NCBI RefSeq assembly: GCF_003010935.1
Contig: NZ_PGGN01000002.1
Span: forward strand, 434,001-498,000
Direction: 5' to 3'
DNA from: Phyllobacterium endophyticum
GTDB taxonomy: Bacteria > Pseudomonadota > Alphaproteobacteria > Rhizobiales > Rhizobiaceae
DNA length: 64,000 bases
Below are positions 52,037 to 62,390 of this stretch, in pieces (position 1 is the stretch's first letter; each line of letters opens with the position of its first letter). The position numbers and the translations under genes are program-made. The notes beneath the pieces are model-generated. The model was not told where the DNA came from. It saw nothing but the letters and a program-made list of their open reading frames with translations, and made no database searches.

Positions 52037-52483
52037 ATGATCAACGACGTCTACAATGCACGAATTCTGGATTTCGCCGGCAATATACAGCGGCTCGGCC
52101 GTCTGGAACGACCGGAGGCGACAGCAACAGCACATTCCAAGCTGTGCGGCTCCACTGTCACAGTCGACTTGAGGATGGAGAACGGCGTCGTTTCCGATTT
52201 TGCTCATGACGTCAAAGCATGTGCTTTGGGCCAGGCTTCGTCCTCGATCATGGCTCGGCATGTCATCGGAGCATCCGCGCAGGAGTTGCGCGACGTTCGC
52301 AACGTGATGTTCAAGATGCTGAAGGAAAACGGAGCTCCGCCCGAGGGCAGGTTCGAGGACCTGAAGTTCCTCGAGCCCGTGCGCGACTACAAGGCGCGCC
52401 ACAACTCCACCATGCTGACCTTCGATGCGGTGGTGGATTGCCTCGATCAGATCGAGAAGAAAAGCGCCGAAGCTGCGGCCTGA
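52037..52483 (+). CDS. IscU/NifU-like iron-sulfur scaffold homolog lacking one cysteine
   Basis: 148 residues. Cys 37 (LCGSTV) and Cys 62 (ACALGQASSS) align with two scaffold cysteines, but the third, normally HCS, is HNS (His 122, Asn 123), and the Asp after the first Cys is Ser 39. It may act as a carrier or have another role in cluster traffic. It stands 3 bases before yidD. Family identity is good; function as a scaffold is doubtful. Confidence 0.85.
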   Translation: MINDVYNARILDFAGNIQRLGRLERPEATATAHSKLCGSTVTVDLRMENGVVSDFAHDVKACALGQASSSIMARHVIGASAQELRDVRNVMFKMLKENGAPPEGRFEDLKFLEPVRDYKARHNSTMLTFDAVVDCLDQIEKKSAEAAA

Positions 52484-52486
52484 GCG

Positions 52487-52840
52487 ATGTATGAGCCACC
52501 AGCCGATAATTCGCCGCGGAAATATTCGCGTAACTGGCAAGGAAAATGGCCGAAAACGCCGGGACGATTGTTGGGGACCGGACTGATCCGGCTATATCAA
52601 CTGACCTTGTCCGGTTTCATTGGTAATTCCTGCCGCCATATTCCAACCTGCTCGGAATACACGTATGAATCCGTCGCCCGGCATGGCCTGTGGACCGGAA
52701 CGTGGATGGGAATATTCCGGTTTGTCCGTTGCGGGCCCGGCGGCACCCACGGTCTGGACCCTGTGCCAACGGCGCTGGACAGCCGCTTCGTCTGGTACAT
52801 GCCATGGCGCTATTGGCGCCTTCATCACCCCCGGTCTTGA
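52487..52840 (+). CDS. yidD: Membrane protein insertion efficiency factor YidD
   Basis: 117 residues. The core GLIRLYQLTLSGFIGNSC, CRHIPTCSEYTYESV and the GTWMGIFRFVRCGPGG segment are diagnostic; the conserved cysteines are present. Assists YidC. An N-terminal extension of about 25 residues is common in rhizobia. It starts 3 bases after the scaffold-like gene, so the pair is one operon, as usual. Confidence 0.95.
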   Translation: MYEPPADNSPRKYSRNWQGKWPKTPGRLLGTGLIRLYQLTLSGFIGNSCRHIPTCSEYTYESVARHGLWTGTWMGIFRFVRCGPGGTHGLDPVPTALDSRFVWYMPWRYWRLHHPRS

Positions 52841-52959
52841 TGTATTTCGCCACGCTATGGGCCTTTACGCCAGGCGAAACAGCATTTAGAAGTGCGCCCG
52901 CCGGAGCGGTTCCGGCTAGACCACCCGCGATCGTTGGCGGGACTGGATAGGAGAAATCG

Positions 52960-54948
52960 ATGTCACAAACAGTTGCCAAGACTGTATCCATGCAATTCCC
53001 CGATGGCTCCAAACGCGAGTATGACGCCGCGGTCACCGGCGCGGAACTTGCAGAGTCCATATCGAAATCGCTTGCCAAGAAGGCCGTCGCCTATGCGGTT
53101 GATGGCACCGTGCGTGATCTGTCCGATCCGTTGCAGAATTCAGGCTCTATCGAAATACTGACCCGCGACGATCCACGCGCGCTGGAATTGATCAGGCATG
53201 ACTGCGCTCACGTTCTGGCTGAAGCCGTTCAGGAACTTTTTCCAGGGACGCAGGTCACGATCGGGCCGGTCATCGAGAATGGCTTCTACTATGATTTCGC
53301 CAAGAACGAGCCATTCACGCCGGACGATCTGCCAGTGATCGAGAAGAAGATGCGGGAGATCATCGCCCGCAACAAGCCGTTCAGCAAGGAAGTCTGGCCG
53401 CGCGAAAAGGCACGCAAGATTTTCGCCGAGAAGGGCGAAACCTACAAGGTCGAACTCGTGGATGCCATTCCCGAGGGTCAGGATCTGAAGATCTATGCGC
53501 AGGGCGATTGGTACGATTTGTGCCGTGGACCGCATATGGTTTCGACGGGTCAGATCGGAAATGCCTTCAAGCTGTTGAAGGTTGCTGGTGCCTATTGGCG
53601 CGGTGACAGTAACAATCCGATGCTGAGCCGCATCTATGGAACGGCATTCGCCAATGACGCGGATCTGAATTCCTACATCCATATGCTCGAAGAGGCGGAG
53701 AAGCGCGACCACCGCCGTCTTGGCCGTGAAATGGATCTTTTTCACTTCCAGGAAGAAGGGCCCGGGGTCGTCTTCTGGCATCCAAAAGGCTGGAAGATGT
53801 TCCAGAGCCTCGTCAGCTATATGCGGCGTCGGCTCGACAGTCATGGCTATAGCGAAGTCAACGCGCCGCAGGTCCTCGACAAATCGCTGTGGGAGACTTC
53901 CGGTCATTGGGGCTGGTACCGGGACAACATGTTCAAGGTCACCGTCGCCGGAGATGAAACGGACGACGAGCGCGTATTCGCATTGAAGCCGATGAACTGC
54001 CCCGGTCACGTCATGATCTTCAAACATGGTCTGAAATCCTACCGGGATCTGCCGGTAAAGCTCGCGGAATTCGGCAATGTGCATCGTTATGAGCCATCGG
54101 GCGCGCTGCATGGATTGATGCGTGTCCGTGGCTTCACTCAGGACGATGCGCACATCTTCTGCACGGACGAGCAGATGGCTGCGGAATGCCTGCGGATCAA
54201 CGATCTCATTCTCACGACCTATGCCGACTTCGGTTTCGAAGGCATCACGGTCAAGCTCTCGACGCGTCCAGACAAACGTGTCGGTTCGGATGAGTTGTGG
54301 GATCGTGCCGAAGAGGTGATGGGCCAGGTGCTCAAGACGATCGAGCAACAGTCGGGCGGCAAGATCAAAACGTCGATCAGTCCGGGTGAGGGCGCATTCT
54401 ACGGTCCGAAGTTCGAATATGTGCTGCGCGATGCGATCGGCCGCGACTGGCAATGCGGTACGACGCAGGTCGACTTCAACCTGCCGGAGCGGTTCGGCGC
54501 CTTCTACATCGACTCCACATCGGAAAAGAAGCAGCCGGTGATGATCCATCGCGCGATCTGCGGTTCGATGGAGCGCTTTTTGGGAATCCTTATCGAGAAC
54601 TATGCCGGTCACATGCCGCTGTGGTTTGCTCCTGTCCAGGTTGTCGTTGCGACGATCACCTCTGAGGCCGATGAATATGGCAAGCAGGTCGCCAAGGAAC
54701 TCAAGGCCGCCGGCCTGCAGGTTACCACTGACTTCCGTAACGAGAAGATCAACTACAAGGTGCGCGAGCATTCATTGCAGAAGGTACCGGTGATTCTCGT
54801 CTGCGGCATGCGTGAGGCCGAGGAGCGTTCCGTCAACATGCGGCGTCTTGGTTCGCAGAACCAGACCTCATTGACGCTGGACGAAGCGATCCAGCAGCTG
54901 AAGGCTGAAGCGACGCCGCCGGATTTGCTGCGTTCGGCCGCTGAATAA
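52960..54948 (+). CDS. thrS: Threonyl-tRNA synthetase
   Basis: 662 residues. TGS domain at about 8-65, editing domain ([20 protein letters not shown] with HxxxH), class II catalytic core with Zn Cys in MNCPGHV and motif 2 [11 protein letters not shown], motif 3 [18 protein letters not shown], and a C-terminal anticodon domain. Length typical of rhizobia. AGGAG stands 8 bases before the ATG. It has no obvious leader switch. Confidence 0.98.
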   Translation: MSQTVAKTVSMQFPDGSKREYDAAVTGAELAESISKSLAKKAVAYAVDGTVRDLSDPLQNSGSIEILTRDDPRALELIRHDCAHVLAEAVQELFPGTQVTIGPVIENGFYYDFAKNEPFTPDDLPVIEKKMREIIARNKPFSKEVWPREKARKIFAEKGETYKVELVDAIPEGQDLKIYAQGDWYDLCRGPHMVSTGQIGNAFKLLKVAGAYWRGDSNNPMLSRIYGTAFANDADLNSYIHMLEEAEKRDHRRLGREMDLFHFQEEGPGVVFWHPKGWKMFQSLVSYMRRRLDSHGYSEVNAPQVLDKSLWETSGHWGWYRDNMFKVTVAGDETDDERVFALKPMNCPGHVMIFKHGLKSYRDLPVKLAEFGNVHRYEPSGALHGLMRVRGFTQDDAHIFCTDEQMAAECLRINDLILTTYADFGFEGITVKLSTRPDKRVGSDELWDRAEEVMGQVLKTIEQQSGGKIKTSISPGEGAFYGPKFEYVLRDAIGRDWQCGTTQVDFNLPERFGAFYIDSTSEKKQPVMIHRAICGSMERFLGILIENYAGHMPLWFAPVQVVVATITSEADEYGKQVAKELKAAGLQVTTDFRNEKINYKVREHSLQKVPVILVCGMREAEERSVNMRRLGSQNQTSLTLDEAIQQLKAEATPPDLLRSAAE

Positions 54949-54968
54949 GCCCATGGCAGCTTAAATTG

Positions 54969-54998
54969 TGACAGCGTGGTGGCTTCATCACGCTGTCA
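54969..54998. terminator. Hairpin after thrS
   Basis: TGACAGCGTG, 10-base loop, CACGCTGTCA: a perfect 10-bp stem, 20 bases after the thrS stop, followed by TATAG and no T-run. It may be a weak or protein-assisted terminator. Confidence 0.55.
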
Positions 54999-55054
54999 TA
55001 TAGTGCTGGGAAAATCCAGGCCGGCTTACACGACTAATTTTTGCGGGATCCAAC

Positions 55055-55867
55055 GTGCAGTTTCCAGAACTCTCCTATGCCAACGACACGCAGACCCGCC
55101 TGACCCAATGGCTCATCCGCTCAATCGAAGGCTTGTCGGGCCGCAGCTACTACGCGCAACTTTATAATACGTGGCGCAAGGATATCGTCCCTGCCGGTAT
55201 CGATGTATTCTGCCGCATGATGGACCTGATCAATATTCGCCTCGACGTTCAGGATCAGTGGCCACCGCAAAATCTGCCCGATACGCCATTGGTGATCATT
55301 GCAAATCATCCTTTCGGAATTGGCGATGGCATCGCATCGCTGGCTTTGGCGGAACAACTCGGCCGGCCGTTTCGCGTCCTCATCAACAATGATCTGATGA
55401 AGGTACCGGAAATCCGCCCCTATGCGCTCCCCGTCTGTTTTGACGAAACCAAGGAAGCGGTTGCCATGAACATGGCGACGCGCCACGAGGCCGTGCGGCT
55501 GCTGAAACAGGGTGTGACGATCGTCGTGTTCCCGGCCGGAGGCGTCGCGACAGCTCCAAAGGGTTTCGGCCGCGCCGAGGATCTTCCCTGGAAGATTTTC
55601 CCGGCCAAGCTGGTACAACAAGCCAAGGCCTCCGTTATTCCGGTCTATTTCAGCGGTCAGAATGGACGCTTCTTCCATCTCGCCAGCAAGATATCGATGA
55701 CGCTGCGAATCTCGTTGTTGATCCGCGAATTCCGGCGGCTGTCAGGCAAGGCCATCAATGTGCGCATCGGCCGCGTCATCGAATGGGAAGAATTGAAGCA
55801 GATGGACGACCGCAAGCAATTGCTGGAACATCTACACGCAGCGGTGTTTTCGTTGGAGCACCCCTAG
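55055..55867 (+). CDS. Lysophospholipid acyltransferase family protein (PlsC-like)
   Basis: 270 residues with acyltransferase motifs NHPFGIGDG (His-x4-Asp) and FPAGGVATAP. The start is GTG with only a weak ribosome site. Likely acylates a lyso-lipid on the inner membrane; the substrate is unknown. It overlaps the next, convergent gene by four bases. Confidence 0.88.
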   Translation: MQFPELSYANDTQTRLTQWLIRSIEGLSGRSYYAQLYNTWRKDIVPAGIDVFCRMMDLINIRLDVQDQWPPQNLPDTPLVIIANHPFGIGDGIASLALAEQLGRPFRVLINNDLMKVPEIRPYALPVCFDETKEAVAMNMATRHEAVRLLKQGVTIVVFPAGGVATAPKGFGRAEDLPWKIFPAKLVQQAKASVIPVYFSGQNGRFFHLASKISMTLRISLLIREFRRLSGKAINVRIGRVIEWEELKQMDDRKQLLEHLHAAVFSLEHP

Positions 55868-56892
55868 TCGAGAGGCTCTTCGCCGTCAGCCGGCTGTTTG
55901 GTGGCGGCGGGGGTGCTTGCCGATTCCGACGCGACAACCTCGACGTCCTCGTTGCGTCCTGCCACAACCTTGAAGTCGCGTTGATAGATTCGGTCCTTGT
56001 TCTTGGCGATAACATCATACTCGCCTTCTGCCAGAACCATCGATGCAAAAGCCCCCACGCTTTCCCGGACAATATCACCCGAGGTATTCAGCACCGACCA
56101 GGCAGTGTCGGCCAGTGCTTCGCCGCCCGACTCGCGCACCAGTTTCATCGTGATCAACGCCGCGCGATGCTCGACGCTGGCTTCCGTGATCTTGCCGGCC
56201 TCGACACGAATATCCGCGCGGATAACGGCATTGGCGGTGCCGTAGTTGGAGACGATCTGGTAGGTGCCTGTATTGAGACGCACCACGCTGTCCGGCTTGA
56301 CGTCCGGTATGATGAGGGGGCCTTCTCCACTTGCGTCCGCATGATCCTCATAGATTGCGAACCGCAGTTGATCGGGCGGTATTCGCCCGCCGCCCGAGAG
56401 TACTGCATTGAGCTTCACGCCGCCTGCATCGAGTATCATCGATTCCGAGCGTTTGGCACGCGTCATGGTAATACGCTTCGTCGCGCCTGCACGTCCGAAT
56501 GCCACGTGCACAAGGTAACTGCCGGGTGCGAGGTGGAATGACGTCGTCCCGCCTTTGGCGGTTGCAAGCAAGGCCAGCTTGCCGTCATCTCCGGCTTCAG
56601 GTGAGAATACGCGCCAAACGAGGCCGCGAGGAATCGCTTGCCCCTCTTCGGATAACTTTGCGGAAAGGACCAGTTCCGGTTCATTGGCGAATGGATTGTT
56701 CTCCGGCGCCTTCGGATTGGCATATTCCTTGAGGTTTGGAATATTGGGGATATCAAGAGTAGGGGTGTCGGGTAGATTCGGAGCGAGCGTCTGTGCACTG
56801 GCGCCAGATATGCCGACATACGCCGCTACGACAATCAACGGCACATATCGAACGCACCGGCCGCCTGATGAAATGAATTGGAATACGCCCAT
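55864..56892 (-). CDS. Secreted protein of unknown function
   Basis: 342 residues. Signal peptide (cut near SGASA), a Pro-rich stretch near residues 38-70 (DTPTLDIPNIPNL), then repeated beta-rich domains with Gly/Asp turns (about 80-160, 160-245 and 245-320) that look like carboxypeptidase-regulatory or immunoglobulin-like folds. No catalytic motif is seen. It is probably periplasmic or surface-bound and conserved in rhizobia. Confidence 0.7.
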   Translation of the reverse strand: MGVFQFISSGGRCVRYVPLIVVAAYVGISGASAQTLAPNLPDTPTLDIPNIPNLKEYANPKAPENNPFANEPELVLSAKLSEEGQAIPRGLVWRVFSPEAGDDGKLALLATAKGGTTSFHLAPGSYLVHVAFGRAGATKRITMTRAKRSESMILDAGGVKLNAVLSGGGRIPPDQLRFAIYEDHADASGEGPLIIPDVKPDSVVRLNTGTYQIVSNYGTANAVIRADIRVEAGKITEASVEHRAALITMKLVRESGGEALADTAWSVLNTSGDIVRESVGAFASMVLAEGEYDVIAKNKDRIYQRDFKVVAGRNEDVEVVASESASTPAATKQPADGEEPLD

Positions 56893-57018
56893 GAAACGGT
56901 TTGAACCGAAGGCGGTGGCAATTTCAAGGCTTTTCTCGCTCCGCCATCTTTACTTGATGGACGAAACCACCACATTGTCCGCGCGTCTCGCTCTAAATCA
57001 GGATCGCCGTTTTATAAC

Positions 57019-57612
57019 ATGGATATATCTGCGCCCAATTCCGTCATCGAATTTCTGTCAACCCGCAGTTCGACGCCCATTTCGGCCATCGGGCTTCCAG
57101 CGCCATCTGACGACGAGATCCAGACGATGATCCGCATAGCTTCACGCGTCCCCGACCACGGCCGCCTGACACCCTGGCGCTTTATCCTTTACCGGGGAGA
57201 AGCGCGGGTGGAGGTTGGCAGATATCTTGCCGATCTCGCGGAGGAACGCGAGGGGCCATTGACCGAGCAGCGACGCGATCAGGAACTGAAGCGCTTTGCC
57301 CGCGCACCATTGGTCATCGGCGTGGTTTTCTCGCCGGTCGAGCATCACATTCCGGAGTGGGAGCAATTCTTGTCGTCGGGAGCAGCCGCGATGAAGCTTT
57401 CGCTCGCGGCCAATGCGCTCGGCTATGCCACCAACTGGATCAGCAACTGGTATGCTTCCGATGAAAAAGGCCGCGCATTGCTTGGTCTTGCTCCGCACGA
57501 GCGTGTAACGGGGTTCGTGCACATCGGGACTTGCGCCCAAAAGGTCCCCGAGCGCCCACGACCGGAAATCAAGGACATACTTTCGGAATATTCTGGGCCT
57601 TGGAAAGGCTGA
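57019..57612 (+). CDS. Nitroreductase-family protein
   Basis: 197 residues; RSSTPISAIGLPAPSDDEI, VPDHGRLTPWRFIL (FMN-binding), GAAAMKLSLAANALGYATNW and the C-terminal FVHIGTC region fit the YdjA-like nitroreductase group. Binds FMN, reduces nitro or quinone compounds. It precedes a flavin reductase by a single base, which may supply reduced flavin. Confidence 0.92.
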   Translation: MDISAPNSVIEFLSTRSSTPISAIGLPAPSDDEIQTMIRIASRVPDHGRLTPWRFILYRGEARVEVGRYLADLAEEREGPLTEQRRDQELKRFARAPLVIGVVFSPVEHHIPEWEQFLSSGAAAMKLSLAANALGYATNWISNWYASDEKGRALLGLAPHERVTGFVHIGTCAQKVPERPRPEIKDILSEYSGPWKG

Positions 57613-57613
57613 A

Positions 57614-58228
57614 ATGTTTTACAAATATGAGGATGGCCACGGCCTGCCGCACGATCCGCTGAAGGCTATTGTTGCACCTCGCCCGATCGGATGGATTTCC
57701 AGCCGTTCGAAAGACGGGTCGGTGAATCTCGCACCTTACTCGTTTTTCAACATGATCAGCACGAGACCTTGCCTCATCATGTTTTGCTCCGAAGGTAGCA
57801 AGGACAGTGTCTCCTTTATCGAGGAGACTGGCGAATTTGCTGCCAATCTTGTCAGCGCGAATCTCGCGGTCGCGATGAATGCGACGTCGGTCACCGCGCC
57901 ACGCGGCATCAGCGAGTTTGAATATTCCGGACTGACAGCCGCCGACTGCACAATGATCAATGCGCCGCGCGTGGCCGAGGCCTTCTCCACGCTCGAATGC
58001 ATCGTCACGGAAATCCGAAGCCCAAAAGATCGTCACGGCAACGCGGTCGCTGCAATCATGGTCACCGGAGAAGTCGTGGGCGTGCATATCAGCGAGGAAA
58101 TTTTGACTGACGGTCTCGTCGACATGACCAAGGCACAACCGGTATCGCGCCTCGGATACATGGATTTCGCTTCGGTTTCGGAGACGTTCCAGATGTTTCG
58201 CCCAAGATGGGACGTATCAGCGGGTTGA
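57614..58228 (+). CDS. Flavin reductase-like (DIM6/NTAB) protein
   Basis: 204 residues with the FMN-binding split barrel: VAPRPIGWISSRSKDGSVNL, APYSFFNMISTRPCLIMF, SFIEETGEFAANL. It starts one base after the nitroreductase stop, so the two form one unit. Its end overlaps the convergent HpcH gene by 12 bases. Confidence 0.92.
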   Translation: MFYKYEDGHGLPHDPLKAIVAPRPIGWISSRSKDGSVNLAPYSFFNMISTRPCLIMFCSEGSKDSVSFIEETGEFAANLVSANLAVAMNATSVTAPRGISEFEYSGLTAADCTMINAPRVAEAFSTLECIVTEIRSPKDRHGNAVAAIMVTGEVVGVHISEEILTDGLVDMTKAQPVSRLGYMDFASVSETFQMFRPRWDVSAG

Positions 58229-59086
58229 ACGAGCTATGAGCCGCTCGGCCCTTCGCAAATGCGGGCGGTCGACCATTTGCCCATCGATGCCAATCACGCC
58301 GGCAGCCGGATCAGCGTCGAACGCGTCGATGATTTTGCGGGCATGGGCGATTGCCTCCGCCGAAGGCGTGAAGGCTTGATTGATGATCGGAACCTGCGCC
58401 GGATGAATGGCAAGCTTTGCAGTAAATCCGTCCCGTTCGGCTTCGGCGCATTCACGCGCGAGGCCATCATCGTCGCGATAATTGATGAAGACCGTGTCGA
58501 TTGCGGCAACATCCGCCGCTGACGCGCCGAGGATCGTCACAGCGCGTGCCAGCCGGAACACGTCGGTATATCGCCCGGACTCATCGCGCGCGGTGCGGGC
58601 ACCGATGGCTGCGGAGAGATCTTCCGCGCCCCAGCTCAAGCCGGTCAGGCGCCGCTTCGATGAGCCGGGATAACTTGCAGCCGAGAGTGTTCCGATTGCG
58701 GTTTCAGTGATAATGGCGATTACTTCTGTCGATCCTTCCCCGATGCCGGCGTCGGCTTCGTGCACATTCAGCTTGGCGGAGATGCGGGTTACGTCCTTGC
58801 CGCCATTGGACTTCGGCAGGAGTATGCCGCGGGGGAGGGACGGCATGATCGCGCCTAGATCGTCATCCGCCATGCCGCTGGCAAGATCGTTGATCCGGAC
58901 GAACAGCCGCGGCGAGGGCTGGCCTCGATGTGCGTTCAAGAATTCAGCGGTGATCTTTCGAGCAGTCGCCTTGCGCTCTCCACTCACGGAATCCTCGAGA
59001 TCGATCAGAAGAACGTCGGCGCCGCTGACAAGCCCCTTTTCCAGCTTCCTTTCCGAATCGCCCGGAACGAACAGGAGGGAGCGCAT
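58217..59086 (-). CDS. HpcH/HpaI aldolase / CitE-like CoA lyase
   Basis: 289 residues. MRSLLFVPGDSERKLEKGL, LLIDLEDSV, the metal Glu in ITETAIG and the C-terminal KLAIHPAQVPIIN are CitE/malyl-CoA lyase motifs. Likely cleaves or forms a malyl-, citramalyl- or methylmalyl-CoA bond. ATG 59086 overlaps the stop of the MaoC gene (TGATG), so the pair is translationally coupled. Confidence 0.9.
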   Translation of the reverse strand: MRSLLFVPGDSERKLEKGLVSGADVLLIDLEDSVSGERKATARKITAEFLNAHRGQPSPRLFVRINDLASGMADDDLGAIMPSLPRGILLPKSNGGKDVTRISAKLNVHEADAGIGEGSTEVIAIITETAIGTLSAASYPGSSKRRLTGLSWGAEDLSAAIGARTARDESGRYTDVFRLARAVTILGASAADVAAIDTVFINYRDDDGLARECAEAERDGFTAKLAIHPAQVPIINQAFTPSAEAIAHARKIIDAFDADPAAGVIGIDGQMVDRPHLRRAERLIARSTR

Positions 59087-59541
59087 CAGGCAGCCGCCTT
59101 CGATTTCATCATGGCCTGTCTTGTGCATTTGGCGACAAGCACGCCAAACTGATTGAAGGCCCGATGCTCGAGTTCCACAATGCCCCGATCTGTCTTGGAC
59201 TTCGATTTGCGTGCCGAGATGACCTGCGTTTCAACCCGCACCGTATCTCCATGGAAAAGCGGAGCAGGGAACGTAACATCGCTCATGCCGAGGTTGGCAA
59301 TCGTCGTGCCGACTGTCGTGTCATTGACCGAGATGCCAATCATCAGGCCCAGAGTAAACAGTGAATTGACGAGAGGCCGGCCCCATTCCGTCTTGCTCGC
59401 ATAGTCAAAGTCGATATGCAGCGGCTGCGGATTGAGGGTCATGACCGAAAATAACATGTTGTCGCTCTCGGTTACCGTCTTGCGCAGCGCGTGCTGGAAT
59501 ACATGTCCGATCTCAAAATCCTCCAGATACAGCCCGGCCAT
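59086..59541 (-). CDS. MaoC-family dehydratase
   Basis: 151 residues, hot-dog fold. MTLNPQPLHIDFDYA replaces the usual GDxNPxHxD: the catalytic Asp is Thr, as in a CoA-related subgroup that occurs beside CitE-like lyases. It likely hydrates an unsaturated CoA ester for its coupled partner. ATG 59541 has AAGGAG 12 bases before it. Confidence 0.88.
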   Translation of the reverse strand: MAGLYLEDFEIGHVFQHALRKTVTESDNMLFSVMTLNPQPLHIDFDYASKTEWGRPLVNSLFTLGLMIGISVNDTTVGTTIANLGMSDVTFPAPLFHGDTVRVETQVISARKSKSKTDRGIVELEHRAFNQFGVLVAKCTRQAMMKSKAAA

Positions 59542-59706
59542 GATCGTTCGCGTCTCCTTGATGATTTGCGAGAGTCTAGGTCGGCTTTGTGCCGATCGCA
59601 ACACGCGTGATCCTTAATCCCACATGGTTAATCGATATGGTGAACCGTTCGTAAACCTTTCGCGACTAAAGTCTAAGATAACAAAGACTGCGGGGGCTAA
59701 AGATAA

Positions 59707-60849
59707 ATGTCGGTTCAGCACTATCTGAAAATGATCGATAATGTTTCGGTTGCCCAGCGTTGCCATGCAGCGGCCGCCTTAGCTCACATCTATCTCCATT
59801 CCGACCTCGACGCGGATGAGCGTCGCTCTACCGAGGCAGTGCTCACTCTGCTTCTCGACGATCCTTCGCCGAAAGTGCGCCTGGCTTTGGCGGATGTATT
59901 TTCCACCAGTGCCCATGCACCGATGCATATCGTTGCGGCGCTTGCGCGGGACCAGATCGAAATCGCAACCTACGTCCTCGCACGATCGGTACTTCTGAGT
60001 GATACCGATCTCGTCGATTGCGTTGCTGGCGGAAGCGGCGATGCCCAGAAGGTCATAGCGGCGAGGGCAAGGGTTTCATTCGCCGTCAGTGCCGCAATCA
60101 TAGAGATCGGAGAGACTGTCGCCGTATTGGAACTCCTGGCCAATACGCAGGCGCAGATTGCCACCGTCAGTTTTCGGCGCCTGATTGAACGGTTTGGCCA
60201 CGTGGCCGATATACGCGCTTTCCTCGTCGATGACGAACGGCTCCCTGCCGATTGCCGCCATGCACTGGCAATGTGCATCGCAGAGGCCTTGTGCCGGATG
60301 GATATAGTCACGGCATTGATGGGTGAGCGGCGGGCAGCCCGTGTCACCCATGAAGCCTGTGTCAGAGCATCGATCAGCCTGGTGGCGGCGACACCCACCG
60401 AGGAATATCCCGCGCTGGTCGAGCACCTTCAGTTGCGCGGCGATCTTACAACTGCATTCGTGATCCGCGTCGTCGCCGGCGGGAAGATTGATTTCTTCGG
60501 TGCAATTCTCGTTGCGCTCTCCGGTTATAGCCTGGTCCGGGTGCGGGGCCTTTTGATCGATGGAGGTACTGTCGCATTGCGCGCCCTGTTCAACGCCGCC
60601 GGCCTTCCTGAAGGGACCCATCAGCCATTGCGAGTGGCACTCCAGTCGTGGCGCGGCATCGCGACCGGCAAGCTGGTGATGGGCCAGCAGGAAATCATAC
60701 GAAGGATGATCGAGCAGGTCACGCCGGATAGCGCTGCGACTGTTCCTGCTGCGGCGAACGACGATCTGCTTTCGCTGCTAAGGCGAATCCATCAAGAGGC
60801 AATTCGCGAAAGCGCCCGCGATCACGCATTGGCAATTGCCGCGGCCTGA
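59707..60849 (+). CDS. DUF2336 protein
   Basis: 380 residues, all helical with HEAT-like repeats (DPSPKVRLALADVF, FRRLIERFGHVADIRAFL). DUF2336 is an alphaproteobacterial family of unknown role; members have been linked to regulators such as response pathways, which is not shown here. It stands alone between the MaoC gene and the bkd operon. Confidence 0.88.
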   Translation: MSVQHYLKMIDNVSVAQRCHAAAALAHIYLHSDLDADERRSTEAVLTLLLDDPSPKVRLALADVFSTSAHAPMHIVAALARDQIEIATYVLARSVLLSDTDLVDCVAGGSGDAQKVIAARARVSFAVSAAIIEIGETVAVLELLANTQAQIATVSFRRLIERFGHVADIRAFLVDDERLPADCRHALAMCIAEALCRMDIVTALMGERRAARVTHEACVRASISLVAATPTEEYPALVEHLQLRGDLTTAFVIRVVAGGKIDFFGAILVALSGYSLVRVRGLLIDGGTVALRALFNAAGLPEGTHQPLRVALQSWRGIATGKLVMGQQEIIRRMIEQVTPDSAATVPAAANDDLLSLLRRIHQEAIRESARDHALAIAAA

Positions 60850-61136
60850 GGTTGAGGGCTCCAAAAGTGAACATTGATTACAAAAACGTTTCAGCCTATG
60901 AATGAATAGGTGCGTACGCCGGTGGCGTGGCGGCCAAAAATTGCTTTTTTCTTTTCGCCTGCCTGGTGCTCCGACCAGGTATTCACCGGAACTTTCAACA
61001 AGTTCATGGTGTTACGCAGATAATCTCGTCAGAAAAGCATGGTAACCATACGGAATTCCTCACAAAAGCCAGTGCTACTGGCGTGAGATTTCGTGATAGT
61101 GTGCGGCACGTATGCGTGATTGGGAGGTCAGTATAA
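60850..61136. other. Upstream region of the bkd operon
   Basis: 287 bases without a gene. Two inverted repeats: CCTAT-N6-ATAGG (60895-60910) and the perfect 11-bp palindrome ATGGTAACCAT (61039-61049), about 90 bases before bkdA1. The latter is a plausible operator. GGGAGGT is the ribosome site before the ATG. Confidence 0.45.
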
Positions 61137-62387
<1,251 letters not shown>

Positions 62388-62390
62388 TCC

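Noticed and set aside
53140..54771. 543-codon open frame on the minus strand opposite thrS
   Set aside because: Antisense to a certain gene, with high GC codons as the cause; no domain and no start signal.
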